Below are positions 5,687 to 13,192 of a stretch of 23,001 bases of DNA, piece after piece. Made by a program: the position numbers and the translations under genes. The DNA lies in the NCBI GenBank assembly GCA_902493345.1, contig CABUPM010000027.1, positions 1 through 23,001 of the forward strand, given 5' to 3'. Under the pieces are notes generated by a model. That model saw only the letters and a program-made list of their open reading frames with translations, was not told the origin of the DNA and made no database searches. Every line of letters begins with the position of its first letter. Position 1 is the first letter of the stretch. Source of the stretch: an uncultured Eubacteriales bacterium (GTDB lineage Bacteria > Bacillota > Clostridia > Lachnospirales > Bianqueaceae).

Positions 5687-8248
5687 TTATACACTGCTGA
5701 CATAGGTCCAAACGGTTCCATCCAAGCCGTCAAAATAGTACTCATACGTTCCGCTGCCGTATCTGGAACGCATATACTTGCTCTCCACCGCCATATTCCG
5801 AATGGGAACCTCTTTGCCCTCTACGGAGAAAGCGTGGCTGAATGCCATGCGCCCATGTTTGGGAGATTCAAAGATCAGCTTCTCCTTTTTCCTGTGGATC
5901 TCGGCCTTATGCAAACGACGTGCGAAATGCTCAAAGCTTCCGTCTTCCCGTTTGGAACCGCATTCTACGATCCAAGCGTTTTCGCGTCCTTCACTGATCA
6001 GCTCCCGTCCGGCATAGTTTCCTCTGGAAGCAATCGTATGCGGTCTCTCGGACCAGATTCCTACATAGCTGTCCCCCACCCTGCCAAAGGTCCAGTGATC
6101 CTGATGCAGCACTTCGTCAAAACGGCTCCTATCAAAATGACAATGCGTCATCCAGACAAACGGATTCGTCACCGTATCCCAGCAAACGCACAATGTTCCC
6201 CGATATTGATACACTTCCGGCGTATCCGCCTGTCCTGCCCAATAATCCGGACGCAGTCCGCCTCCCTCCTGTTTTGTGAAGGGTGCCGAAAGGAAGAGGA
6301 TCGTATCCTTCGGCAGTGTGACCTGTGCCACATGCAAATGCGCTTCACAGGTTCCCACATTGTGGTGCCGAACGCTGGAGACCATGTATTCCGGAGTCCG
6401 ATAGGCCGTGATATCCGCGTTTTGTTTACCCTCATGGTACAGACCGGACCTGTAGAAATTCTCCATCTCCTGATAGTCATACGCCACGCGGCAGATTCCC
6501 TCCGGCGGAAGATACCCGCCTGCCGCCACGGCCATCGCGCCCGGCGTGATCTTCAGAGCCGCGTCGTCCCTTCCGAAAAGGACATACAATATCGAAGTCG
6601 TTCCCTGCTGCATCGGATTGCGCATAGGAAGATTATAGCTGCGTCCTCTGGGGGAAGCCATCGCACCGTTAAAGCTGTTGGCCGCCAGATGGAACACCAT
6701 GATATTGGTCAGCTCTCTGGCCATCGTACGTAAGCTGAATTCTTCATACGGCGCCATCTCCTGAATGGCAAGCATCGGTCCCATCGTTACCGGCAGATAC
6801 GAATCCGAATGGAATTCATTGAAGCCAAACCGCAGTCTCTGTCCCAGCCACTCCATCAAATGCATACGCCCCTTCAAGCTATGAAAGAGTCCATTCTGTC
6901 CGCTGTTGGTAAAAATATCCTGTGGATACAGAAGTCCCGCCAGATATTCCAGTGTATGGAACCCAAAGCGATGATTCTCAGAATCAAACCACATCAAGCA
7001 GTCATTGGCCTCATCGACCCAATTCTTGAAGCCCAGCGCTGCCTGTCGAATCCTCTCCATATACTTTTCCGGGAGATGCCGTGACTTCCGTTCCTCATAT
7101 ACAACGCGCAGCAGGGGCAGTAAAATAAAATCGGCGCAGTCATCCTTACGGTCTACCGACTGACAGGCGAGATCAATCATGCCGTACTCAATCTCTTCAT
7201 AGCGTCCCAACAGATACCTGGCCCATACGATATCCGCCGCGTCCCTGGCGTTCTTATATGGATCCAGCTCCGCACAAGCCGTGAGGAAAGTTTTCTGTCT
7301 TTCCGCCAGCTTTTCATACCCCGGATTCGCGGTAAGAACCTTGCAGACAAGAATCGAATACTCCCGCTGCGCACGCTCTGTTTCTTTCTGATACCATGTA
7401 GCTAGGATCCTATATGCACCCGGCTTCTCTCCGGCACTCAACTGTAATCTGCCTCCGACGGTTTTCTCCTCTGCGCAGGCCCTGCCCTCGGAGTCCACAA
7501 GCTGAACCTCGACCGAAGCGGTCTTAGAATCTCCGACTCTGAAGTATATGGTTTCCCCTTTCCGGTAAGTATCCTTTTCCAGGCATGTCCTCTGTAGACT
7601 CTCTTCCAGATCTGCCCGGTCCTCCTTCGAAACGGCTCCGAGCGGCGTATAAGCTGTCACCGGAGACTCTGCCCGGACCATCCGCAAACGCCAGCCAACC
7701 TCTGCCATTCGCGCAATCCGCAGAACCGCAAGCGCAATCCGGTTCTCTCCGGGACGAAGCCTCACGGTCGCCTCCGCAGGAGTCGCCTGGGATTGCTGCT
7801 CGGCACAAAGCTCTTTATTATTGAGTATGATCTCTCCGTTTACAATCAGACAAAATCGTTCCTTCAGACGTGTCTCCAGACGCAGTGTAACCTCCTGCTC
7901 CGTTTCGCTCTGCAGACAAGTATACGCTGTAATCACTCCCAGATGATTGGTCACAAAATACTGACCAAATCCGTGATAGATCTCTTCCGTCGACAAGAAG
8001 CTCCAGCGCCCTGTCTGACCATACGGATAGGATACTTCCTGATACTCCTGTGCCTCTACCTTCCGAAGAACGGCCGAAAAACCTGCCATCGCTTCTTCCG
8101 CCGCTTCTTCCCCAACGGTACACACCGGATTCTCAAAATATGTCCGTTCGTCCAGAATGCCTACCAGATCTACATAAAAAGGGCCTGCCACCAGCCATGG
8201 CTTCACGTCATCTCCCGCAGTCACCTTTTTCGAAAACAAATCTCTCAT
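5687..8248 (-). CDS. Large uncharacterised protein, probably a carbohydrate-active enzyme
   Basis: I cannot assign this 853-residue protein to a named family. It has no signal peptide. Residues 1-195 look like a beta-rich jelly-roll module (LVNGEII-type strands with GENRIALAV), 200-305 a further beta domain, about 310-600 a helix-rich part with conserved-looking blocks WFDSENHRFGFHT (420-431), FTNSGQNG (446-453), RFGFNEFHSDSY (473-484) and ASPRGRSY (531-538), and 620-853 a beta-sandwich. A helical toroid followed by a beta-sandwich is the layout of several polysaccharide lyases and hydrolases, and the acidic, His and Asn residues in those blocks are candidate active-site residues. GGGAGGT lies about 7 nt before the ATG. 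It is first in an operon with GH28, so pectin-derived glycans are the likely substrate. Confidence 0.7.
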   Translation of the reverse strand: MRDLFSKKVTAGDDVKPWLVAGPFYVDLVGILDERTYFENPVCTVGEEAAEEAMAGFSAVLRKVEAQEYQEVSYPYGQTGRWSFLSTEEIYHGFGQYFVTNHLGVITAYTCLQSETEQEVTLRLETRLKERFCLIVNGEIILNNKELCAEQQSQATPAEATVRLRPGENRIALAVLRIARMAEVGWRLRMVRAESPVTAYTPLGAVSKEDRADLEESLQRTCLEKDTYRKGETIYFRVGDSKTASVEVQLVDSEGRACAEEKTVGGRLQLSAGEKPGAYRILATWYQKETERAQREYSILVCKVLTANPGYEKLAERQKTFLTACAELDPYKNARDAADIVWARYLLGRYEEIEYGMIDLACQSVDRKDDCADFILLPLLRVVYEERKSRHLPEKYMERIRQAALGFKNWVDEANDCLMWFDSENHRFGFHTLEYLAGLLYPQDIFTNSGQNGLFHSLKGRMHLMEWLGQRLRFGFNEFHSDSYLPVTMGPMLAIQEMAPYEEFSLRTMARELTNIMVFHLAANSFNGAMASPRGRSYNLPMRNPMQQGTTSILYVLFGRDDAALKITPGAMAVAAGGYLPPEGICRVAYDYQEMENFYRSGLYHEGKQNADITAYRTPEYMVSSVRHHNVGTCEAHLHVAQVTLPKDTILFLSAPFTKQEGGGLRPDYWAGQADTPEVYQYRGTLCVCWDTVTNPFVWMTHCHFDRSRFDEVLHQDHWTFGRVGDSYVGIWSERPHTIASRGNYAGRELISEGRENAWIVECGSKREDGSFEHFARRLHKAEIHRKKEKLIFESPKHGRMAFSHAFSVEGKEVPIRNMAVESKYMRSRYGSGTYEYYFDGLDGTVWTYVSSV

Positions 8249-8293
8249 TGTTGTAACCTCCCATAGATTTTTCTGACTGCAATATCTAAAAAT

Positions 8294-8322
8294 AGTATAC
8301 TATGGAAAGATCCCTTTGTCCA
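8294..8322 (-). promoter_or_regulatory. Promoter of the pectin-related operon
   Basis: On the minus strand TGGACA (8322-8317) and TATACT (8299-8294) are 17 bp apart, each one base off consensus. The -10 lies inside a perfect 12-bp palindrome (8292-8303). The hexamer TTCCAT occurs twice, 20 bp apart (8327-8322 and 8307-8302). These could be regulator sites. Confidence 0.72.
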
Positions 8323-8350
8323 TGGAATATTAAAAACATGCTGTAGAAAA

Positions 8351-8392
8351 ATTCCGCCTGTCAGACCGTTGATTGTGCCTGACAGGCGGAAT
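8351..8392 (-). terminator. Intrinsic terminator after the Cthe_2159-like gene
   Basis: A perfect 14-bp inverted repeat (8351-8364 with 8379-8392, GC-rich core) with a 14-nt loop begins 17 nt after the stop codon. On the minus strand it is followed by a short U tract (TTTTTCT). No U tract follows on the plus strand, so it acts for the VTC operon. Confidence 0.85.
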
Positions 8393-8408
8393 GCCTTACT
8401 ATAATTCT

Positions 8409-10220
8409 TTATCTTCTCGGACCGCCGGGACCGCCGCCCATCATACCTCCAGGGCCGCCTCCCATCGTACCGCCGCTGCCGCCGTATACCAGAGTATTCA
8501 TTGTAATCTCCGTACTGCTGTCGCCTGCCTGCAGCGTATAGGTCTCTCCTACGACCAGTTCCGGACAGCTGATTACTACATTGGAATACGCCTTTTCCGC
8601 TGTCCAGGAGGCCAACACCTGAGCAGAGCTATCCCGCAGCGAAATCACAGAGCCTGCCGCTCCGACAATATTGACCATGATCGTTCCCTGCGTCGAGCTA
8701 CTTCCAAAGTTTTGTGCCATGCCGGAGGATCCCGCCGCGATCAGAACGCCTCCGCTAATCTCTGCACTGCCGTCATAATCCAGAGCTCCGTTGCCGTTGT
8801 CCGTCGGACCAGAGACATAGGTCTCGCCGCCGGAAACAAGCAGATCTCCATTGGAATCGATCCCGTCTCCAGAAGCATTGATATGGATCTCACCTCCGGA
8901 AATATGGATATATACACCCTCCGTTGCCGTAAACATACTGCCGGAGCTGTCATTTCCACCCGCGGCGTTGAGTCCATCATCACTGGCCGTCAGATCGATA
9001 TATCCTCCCTGAATCTCTATCGTTAGGCCTTCGATTCCCTCGTAGCTATTATCAATAGTAATTATTCCTGCTGTAATAGTCAGCGCATTATCCGCATGAA
9101 ACCCGTCGTCCCCGGTCGAAATCTGAAAGACCCCGCCATTGACTGCCAAGTCTCCATTGGAATGCACCGCGTCATCCGCAGCGTCGATCGTGAATGTTGC
9201 GCCATTAACCGTCAGGCTGCCGGATGCCTTCATTCCCTTGGTGCTGACGGAGTCCTCCTGCGTCGTACTCTGATTCTGCCTCGGATCAAATCCCCAGCTT
9301 GCGCTGTGCGTCCTTCCGTTTGCGCTGCCTCCTCTTGCCAGGATCTGATAGGTCCCCTCTTCAATCAGAAGATAGGATCCGGCGCTTATTCCATCCCCTT
9401 CGGAAGTAATCGTAAAGGTGCCATTCTCAATATAGAGATACCCTTCTTCTTCATTATCGTCATTCTCCGCATGTATACCGTCTTTTCCGGATATAATTGT
9501 GAAGATACCGTCCGCAATCCGAATGCTGTCCTTTCCTTCTATGCCATGCTTCTCCGCTGTGATCTCATAATTTCCGCCGGTAATCGCGAGGTCATCCTTG
9601 CAGACGATGCCATGTCCCGCCACCGCTGTTATCGTTAGACTTCCGCTGCCGTTCAGCGTCAAATCCTCTTTGGAAAAGATCACGGCATCGATATTATTAT
9701 CATCGATGGCGATATAGCTTCCGCCATTGGCCAGTGTATTTTCCGTTCCTTCCGCCAGCGTAACAAAGACCTTCTTCGCCGACCGAACATAGATGGCAGC
9801 GGAAGACGCACTGGTAATCTCCGCACCGCTCAGTACAATCTGAACCTTATCCTTGTCCGATGCCTCTACAATGATCATTCCTTCGTTCAATGTTCCGGAA
9901 ACGATATAAGTTCCTTCCTCTGTGATTGTCACAGTTCCGCCTGAGATCTGAACTGCATTCGATGATGCGGACGCGGTATTGCCCTGCAGCTCAATACTGA
10001 CAGCGGACGCGGCATCATAACTTGTCTCCAGATCCCGCTGTGTAAATTCCTTAACATCTGACGACGATTCCTGAGATACGCTGGACTCTTCCTTCTCAGA
10101 ATCCCCTGCCGTTACCGTAGAGCTCTCCGATGTGCTGCTGTCCGATTTCCCTTGAACCGTACAACCGGATATTGCCATCAATCCGGCCAGCAAAAACGCT
10201 AGTATCCTTTTTCTTTTCAT
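8409..10220 (-). CDS. Cthe_2159-like carbohydrate-binding beta-helix lipoprotein
   Basis: The 603-residue protein starts with a lipoprotein signal peptide (MKRKRILAFLLAGLMAISGC, lipobox ISGC, lipidated C20), then a Ser/Thr/Glu-rich linker to about residue 60, then a long array of short strand repeats with recurring GDGI, DDGFHADNAL, HGIEGKDS and SDDGLNAAGG elements. This is the pattern of the Cthe_2159 family of parallel beta-helix proteins (DUF4353), whose founding C. thermocellum member binds polygalacturonic acid and cellulose and resembles pectate lyases in fold. The tail is glycine-rich (two GGGPGG units, ending PRR). It should be anchored to the outer face of the membrane. It starts 2 nt after the DUF4956 gene, with TGGAGT as ribosome site. 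Enzyme activity is uncertain. Confidence 0.88.
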   Translation of the reverse strand: MKRKRILAFLLAGLMAISGCTVQGKSDSSTSESSTVTAGDSEKEESSVSQESSSDVKEFTQRDLETSYDAASAVSIELQGNTASASSNAVQISGGTVTITEEGTYIVSGTLNEGMIIVEASDKDKVQIVLSGAEITSASSAAIYVRSAKKVFVTLAEGTENTLANGGSYIAIDDNNIDAVIFSKEDLTLNGSGSLTITAVAGHGIVCKDDLAITGGNYEITAEKHGIEGKDSIRIADGIFTIISGKDGIHAENDDNEEEGYLYIENGTFTITSEGDGISAGSYLLIEEGTYQILARGGSANGRTHSASWGFDPRQNQSTTQEDSVSTKGMKASGSLTVNGATFTIDAADDAVHSNGDLAVNGGVFQISTGDDGFHADNALTITAGIITIDNSYEGIEGLTIEIQGGYIDLTASDDGLNAAGGNDSSGSMFTATEGVYIHISGGEIHINASGDGIDSNGDLLVSGGETYVSGPTDNGNGALDYDGSAEISGGVLIAAGSSGMAQNFGSSSTQGTIMVNIVGAAGSVISLRDSSAQVLASWTAEKAYSNVVISCPELVVGETYTLQAGDSSTEITMNTLVYGGSGGTMGGGPGGMMGGGPGGPRR

Positions 10221-10222
10221 AA

Positions 10223-10918
10223 TTATAACTCCACTGTATTGGTTTCCTGCTTGGAAACACTGATCTCCAGATTCCCGTTTCTGCAGCGCAGACGGTCGAT
10301 CATTTCCTTTTCCTGCGCTGCATCACGCATGGTTACATTATAGGTCAGCCGAAACAGACTGCCCATATTGGATGTCTTAACCTGTGTCAATTCGTACTCG
10401 CTTACATATTCTTTTAAGATCTCATCAAATACTTCCGTATAATCGAGATCTTCCGGAATCGTAATGTGCAGCGTCTTATAGCCCGCCGCCTTCTTCTTGG
10501 CTCCAAAGTCCAAGCGGCTATACAGCATACTGACCGCCCCCAGAATCACGGCAAAGAGCAGCGCGTACCCCAGATACCCCATACCGGTGAGAAGTCCGGT
10601 TGCCATAGCGATGAAAATCGATCCAATCTCTTTGGCAGAACCGGGCGCCGAACGGAATCGCACCAGGCTAAAGGCTCCCGCTACCGCCACTCCGGCCCCG
10701 ACATTGCCGTTGACCATCATGATCACCACGCAAACTACCGCCGGAAGGAGCGCCAATGTCGCTACAAATCCCTTGTTATACCGTGTTCTATACATATAGA
10801 CACCGGTCAGGAGCAGTCCGATCAAAAGAGCCGCGCCCACACATAACAGAAAATTCGGAACCGAAATGACGCTTGTCGTCTCCGTATCAAAAATTCCTTG
10901 AAAAATATTATCCAGCAT
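10223..10918 (-). CDS. DUF4956 integral membrane protein
   Basis: With ATG at 10918 the protein has 231 residues. Four hydrophobic segments fill the N-terminal half (around FLLCVGAALLIGLLLTGVYM, FVATLALLPAVVCVVIMMV, the GAGVAVAGAFSLVRFRSAPG stretch, and FIAMATGLLTGMGYLGYALL with the next helix). A cytoplasmic ferredoxin-like alpha/beta domain follows (KTLHITIPEDLDYTEVFDEIL). The VRFRSAPGSAKEIG motif is typical of DUF4956, a family found next to VTC-domain genes. AAGGAGGA lies 7 nt before this ATG; a longer frame to 10972 has no such site. The start overlaps the VTC gene by 11 nt. Function is unknown; a membrane partner of the VTC protein is inferred from the constant pairing. Confidence 0.87.
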   Translation of the reverse strand: MLDNIFQGIFDTETTSVISVPNFLLCVGAALLIGLLLTGVYMYRTRYNKGFVATLALLPAVVCVVIMMVNGNVGAGVAVAGAFSLVRFRSAPGSAKEIGSIFIAMATGLLTGMGYLGYALLFAVILGAVSMLYSRLDFGAKKKAAGYKTLHITIPEDLDYTEVFDEILKEYVSEYELTQVKTSNMGSLFRLTYNVTMRDAAQEKEMIDRLRCRNGNLEISVSKQETNTVEL

Positions 10919-11630
10919 AAGATAGTCCTCCTTGTGTTTTTTCATTAATGATATTCCGATAGGCCGCTCCATACTTGGAAAACGACGTTTTGTACAAATG
11001 ATTCTGTGTCAACACCCGGCTCATCCACAATGGGATGCCGCCGGAAGTTTTTACTTCCATGAGCGTTTCTCTGCGCTGCAAAAGCGGATGTCCATAAATT
11101 TTACTCCCCAGTGAAAAATCCTGTTCCCGGTATAAAATATTTTCATCGAATGTCACCCGGAAGTCGCTCCCATCAAGCGAATAATACGCTTCTCTCTCAT
11201 AAGAGAGAAATACGGCAGGATGAAGCCTTCCATAATACCCTTGAAAATACTCGATCTCCCGCGCGATCTGGGAATCTACCGGGAGTGGTTCTCCCTTGTG
11301 GAAGCATTCTGCCGCCTGCTGTTCGGAAAGCACCAGCCGCCGCTTATATACGACAGAATCATACTTTTTCTTCAGTTCTACAAATACCGGATCGTCCGGC
11401 GCGGCCTCCGCATAGCTGCGGATCCGAAGCTTTTCTTTATAGATTGGCCCGTCGAGCGAATTGCGGATCAATCGGAAGGTATCCGTATCATAGTAAATAT
11501 TGCGGATTGTCGTCCTTCCATACTGATCGAGCTTCATATGTGGCTCCATCGCCCGCAGGATCTCTTTCTTTTCCTGCGCGTTCAGCATGTATTTGATCTC
11601 ATAGCGTTTGAAGGTGGCCTGATATCCCAT
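10908..11630 (-). CDS. VTC-domain (polyphosphate polymerase-like) protein
   Basis: The 240-residue soluble protein is one VTC domain of the triphosphate tunnel metalloenzyme superfamily. Tunnel-lining residues expected for phosphate binding are present: R9 and K13 in FKRYEIKY, R43 before YYDT, K67, R69 and R71 in EKLRIRSY, E85 and K87-K89 in FVELKKKYD, K96-R98, E145-R146, and E192 and K194 in LMEVKTSG. Yeast Vtc4 uses this fold to make polyphosphate from ATP; in bacteria the domain is usually coupled to DUF4956 and a surface protein (CotH or Cthe_2159 type), and its product there is not firmly known. AGGAGGG lies 9 nt before the ATG. It is the first gene of the three-gene operon. Confidence 0.88.
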   Translation of the reverse strand: MGYQATFKRYEIKYMLNAQEKKEILRAMEPHMKLDQYGRTTIRNIYYDTDTFRLIRNSLDGPIYKEKLRIRSYAEAAPDDPVFVELKKKYDSVVYKRRLVLSEQQAAECFHKGEPLPVDSQIAREIEYFQGYYGRLHPAVFLSYEREAYYSLDGSDFRVTFDENILYREQDFSLGSKIYGHPLLQRRETLMEVKTSGGIPLWMSRVLTQNHLYKTSFSKYGAAYRNIINEKTQGGLSYAG

Positions 11631-11677
11631 GACTTCTTCCCTCCTGTCGTTATCTGCTGTATCCTTGGGATGTATTT

Positions 11678-11709
11678 ACTATACAATACCTACCTTAGTC
11701 CTAACTAAG
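11678..11709 (-). promoter_or_regulatory. Candidate promoter and operator of the VTC operon
   Basis: TATAGT on the minus strand (11683-11678) is a good -10. The -35 position, 17 bp upstream, holds a poor hexamer (AGTTAG) that lies within an inverted repeat, CTTAGT-4 nt-ACTAAG (11694-11709). A weak -35 covered by a dyad suggests a regulated, possibly activator-dependent promoter. No regulator gene is adjacent. Confidence 0.5.
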
Positions 11710-11734
11710 AATTAAAAACTTTTTCAAAAAAAAT

Positions 11735-11766
11735 ATGCCGATCTGTACATTCAAACAGATCGGCAT
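11735..11766 (-). terminator. Intrinsic terminator of aspS2
   Basis: ATGCCGATCTGT (11735-11746) pairs perfectly with 11755-11766 around an 8-nt loop. On the minus strand it is followed, after one A, by eight T residues (11733-11726). It lies 22 nt after the AspRS stop codon. Confidence 0.92.
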
Positions 11767-11788
11767 CCTTTACATTGCTATATTGTCT

Positions 11789-13123
11789 TTACGGATTCAA
11801 ACGGTTGGGGCCGCGGAACAGGAACATGGCCTCCTTGATGGTCAAGCCCAGAAGCAGCATGGTCAGGCGATCGATGCCCAGGCCGAAGCCGCCGTGCGGG
11901 GGACAGCCATACCGGAAGAATTCCAGATAGAACTTAACGTCTTCCGCTAATCCTTTTTCTTCTGCCTGTGCCTTCAGGACTTCATAACGGTGTTCTCTCT
12001 GCGCGCCCGTCGTAATCTCCACACCGCGCCAGATAAGGTCATAGCCCATGGGTACGCCATTCTCATCCCGCATATGGTAAAATGCCCGTTTGTCGGCGCT
12101 ATAATCCGTAACAAAAAGGAACTCATGACCGTACTTTTTCTGCACCCACTCATAACTCAGGCGTTCTGCCTCCGTCGTCAGATCTCCGTGCTCCTCTTCC
12201 GGCGCTGTATATCCAAACTCCTTCTCCAGCTCCGTATACAGATCCTCCAACCGAATCACAGGGAACGGCTTCTCGGGCACAATGACTTCCTTACCGAAAA
12301 GCTTTTGAATCTCCTCTCCATAGGCTTTCTTCACCTCTCCCAAAGCATATGTCAGGAGATCCTCCTCCAACTTCATCACGTCCTTATAAGAAGTGATGTA
12401 GCTGAACTCCAGATCAAATCCGGAAAATTCCGTCGTGTGCTTGTTGCTGTAGGATTTTTCCGCGCGGAATACCGGTCCGACCTCAAAGATCCGCTCCAGG
12501 CCGCTGGCCATCGCCATCTGCTTATAGAACTGCGGACTCTGCGCAAGGTATGCCTTACGATCAAAATATTCCACTTCGAATACATCGGCTCCACTCTCAC
12601 TGGCGGCTCCGATCAGCTTGGGTGTATGAATCTCCAGGAAACCACGCTCCTGCAGATACTGACGCATCGCACCAACCAAAACCGTCTGCGCCTTGAACAT
12701 GAGCTGATTCTCATCTGTCCGCAGATCAATCCAGCGGTAGTCAATCCGCTGATCGATGCTGGAACGCTCTACTGCTTTTTTCTTCTTGGTCGCCGGGATC
12801 TCCTTGCGAACGATCGGCAGGGCGTCTGCAATACTCTCTGCTGTAATCGATTCCGGCAAGAACTCCAAGCCGTTCAGCTTAACATATTCGTTCTCGACAA
12901 CTGTCCCCACCGCTGTAATGACAGAGTCCGGCGTTAGAACATCCAGCACGTCGCACAGCTGCGGACACTTCTCCTTTTCCACCGTAACCTGCAATCTGCC
13001 GGTAATATCCTTAACGATCAAAAAGGCCATCGATTTGCCATTGCGGATATTCTCCACAAAGCCCTGCACCTTGATCTTCTCTCCCAATGCCTTACGGACA
13101 TCCTGAATATATACTCTCTCCAT
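11789..13123 (-). CDS. aspS: Archaeal-type aspartyl-tRNA synthetase (AspRS, possibly for tRNA-Asn)
   Basis: With the ATG at 13123 the protein has 444 residues, the length of the archaeal/eukaryal class IIb type rather than the ~590 of bacterial AspRS, and it lacks the bacterial GAD insertion. An OB-fold anticodon domain (1-100) precedes the catalytic core: SGADVFEVEYFDRKAYLAQS around 177-196, motif 2 FRAEKSYSNKHTTEF (219-233) and motif 3 GFGLGIDRL (412-420), ending RGPNRLNP. Enzymes of this type in Clostridia are often non-discriminating and make Asp-tRNA-Asn for GatCAB, but specificity cannot be proven here. GGGAGGC sits about 7 nt before 13123, whereas the frame's earlier ATG at 13147 lies upstream of that site. 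It has its own promoter and terminator. Confidence 0.9.
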   Translation of the reverse strand: MERVYIQDVRKALGEKIKVQGFVENIRNGKSMAFLIVKDITGRLQVTVEKEKCPQLCDVLDVLTPDSVITAVGTVVENEYVKLNGLEFLPESITAESIADALPIVRKEIPATKKKKAVERSSIDQRIDYRWIDLRTDENQLMFKAQTVLVGAMRQYLQERGFLEIHTPKLIGAASESGADVFEVEYFDRKAYLAQSPQFYKQMAMASGLERIFEVGPVFRAEKSYSNKHTTEFSGFDLEFSYITSYKDVMKLEEDLLTYALGEVKKAYGEEIQKLFGKEVIVPEKPFPVIRLEDLYTELEKEFGYTAPEEEHGDLTTEAERLSYEWVQKKYGHEFLFVTDYSADKRAFYHMRDENGVPMGYDLIWRGVEITTGAQREHRYEVLKAQAEEKGLAEDVKFYLEFFRYGCPPHGGFGLGIDRLTMLLLGLTIKEAMFLFRGPNRLNP

Positions 13124-13156
13124 CGGAGTGCCTCCCATTCTCAGCAATCTGCCTCT

Positions 13157-13184
13157 ATTATACTGTATCCTCTGGAAAAATCAA
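13157..13184 (-). promoter_or_regulatory. aspS2 promoter
   Basis: TTGATT (13184-13179) and a perfect TATAAT (13162-13157) on the minus strand are 16 bp apart. The -35 starts 8 nt after the stop codon of the transglutaminase gene. No terminator separates the two genes, so read-through from the upstream operon is also possible. The rest of 13124-13192 holds only the short leader and the ribosome site; I see no T-box. Confidence 0.75.
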
Positions 13185-13192
13185 GTATTTTT

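Noticed and set aside
5674..5745. Longer start for the GH28 protein (ATG at 5745)
   Set aside because: It would overlap the upstream gene by 59 nt and has no ribosome site, while the ATG at 5673 has a good one.
5834..6733. 299-residue plus-strand frame
   Set aside because: It is antisense to the 853-residue protein, its composition is rich in His/Arg/Ser as expected for a shadow, and no start signal is seen.
8351..8392. Long perfect inverted repeat as a mobile-element end or REP-like repeat
   Set aside because: It is single in the window, follows a stop codon and is trailed by a U tract on the minus strand, so a terminator explains it.
8890..9650. Recurrent GDG/DDG coding repeats as a satellite or CRISPR-like array
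   Set aside because: The repeats are at the protein level (beta-helix coils) and differ in DNA sequence.
11990..12937. 315-residue plus-strand frame
   Set aside because: It is antisense to aspS, which has full class II motifs, and has no ribosome site.
13124..13192. T-box riboswitch before the AspRS gene
   Set aside because: The leader from the visible promoter to the start is only about 30 nt, too short for a T-box.
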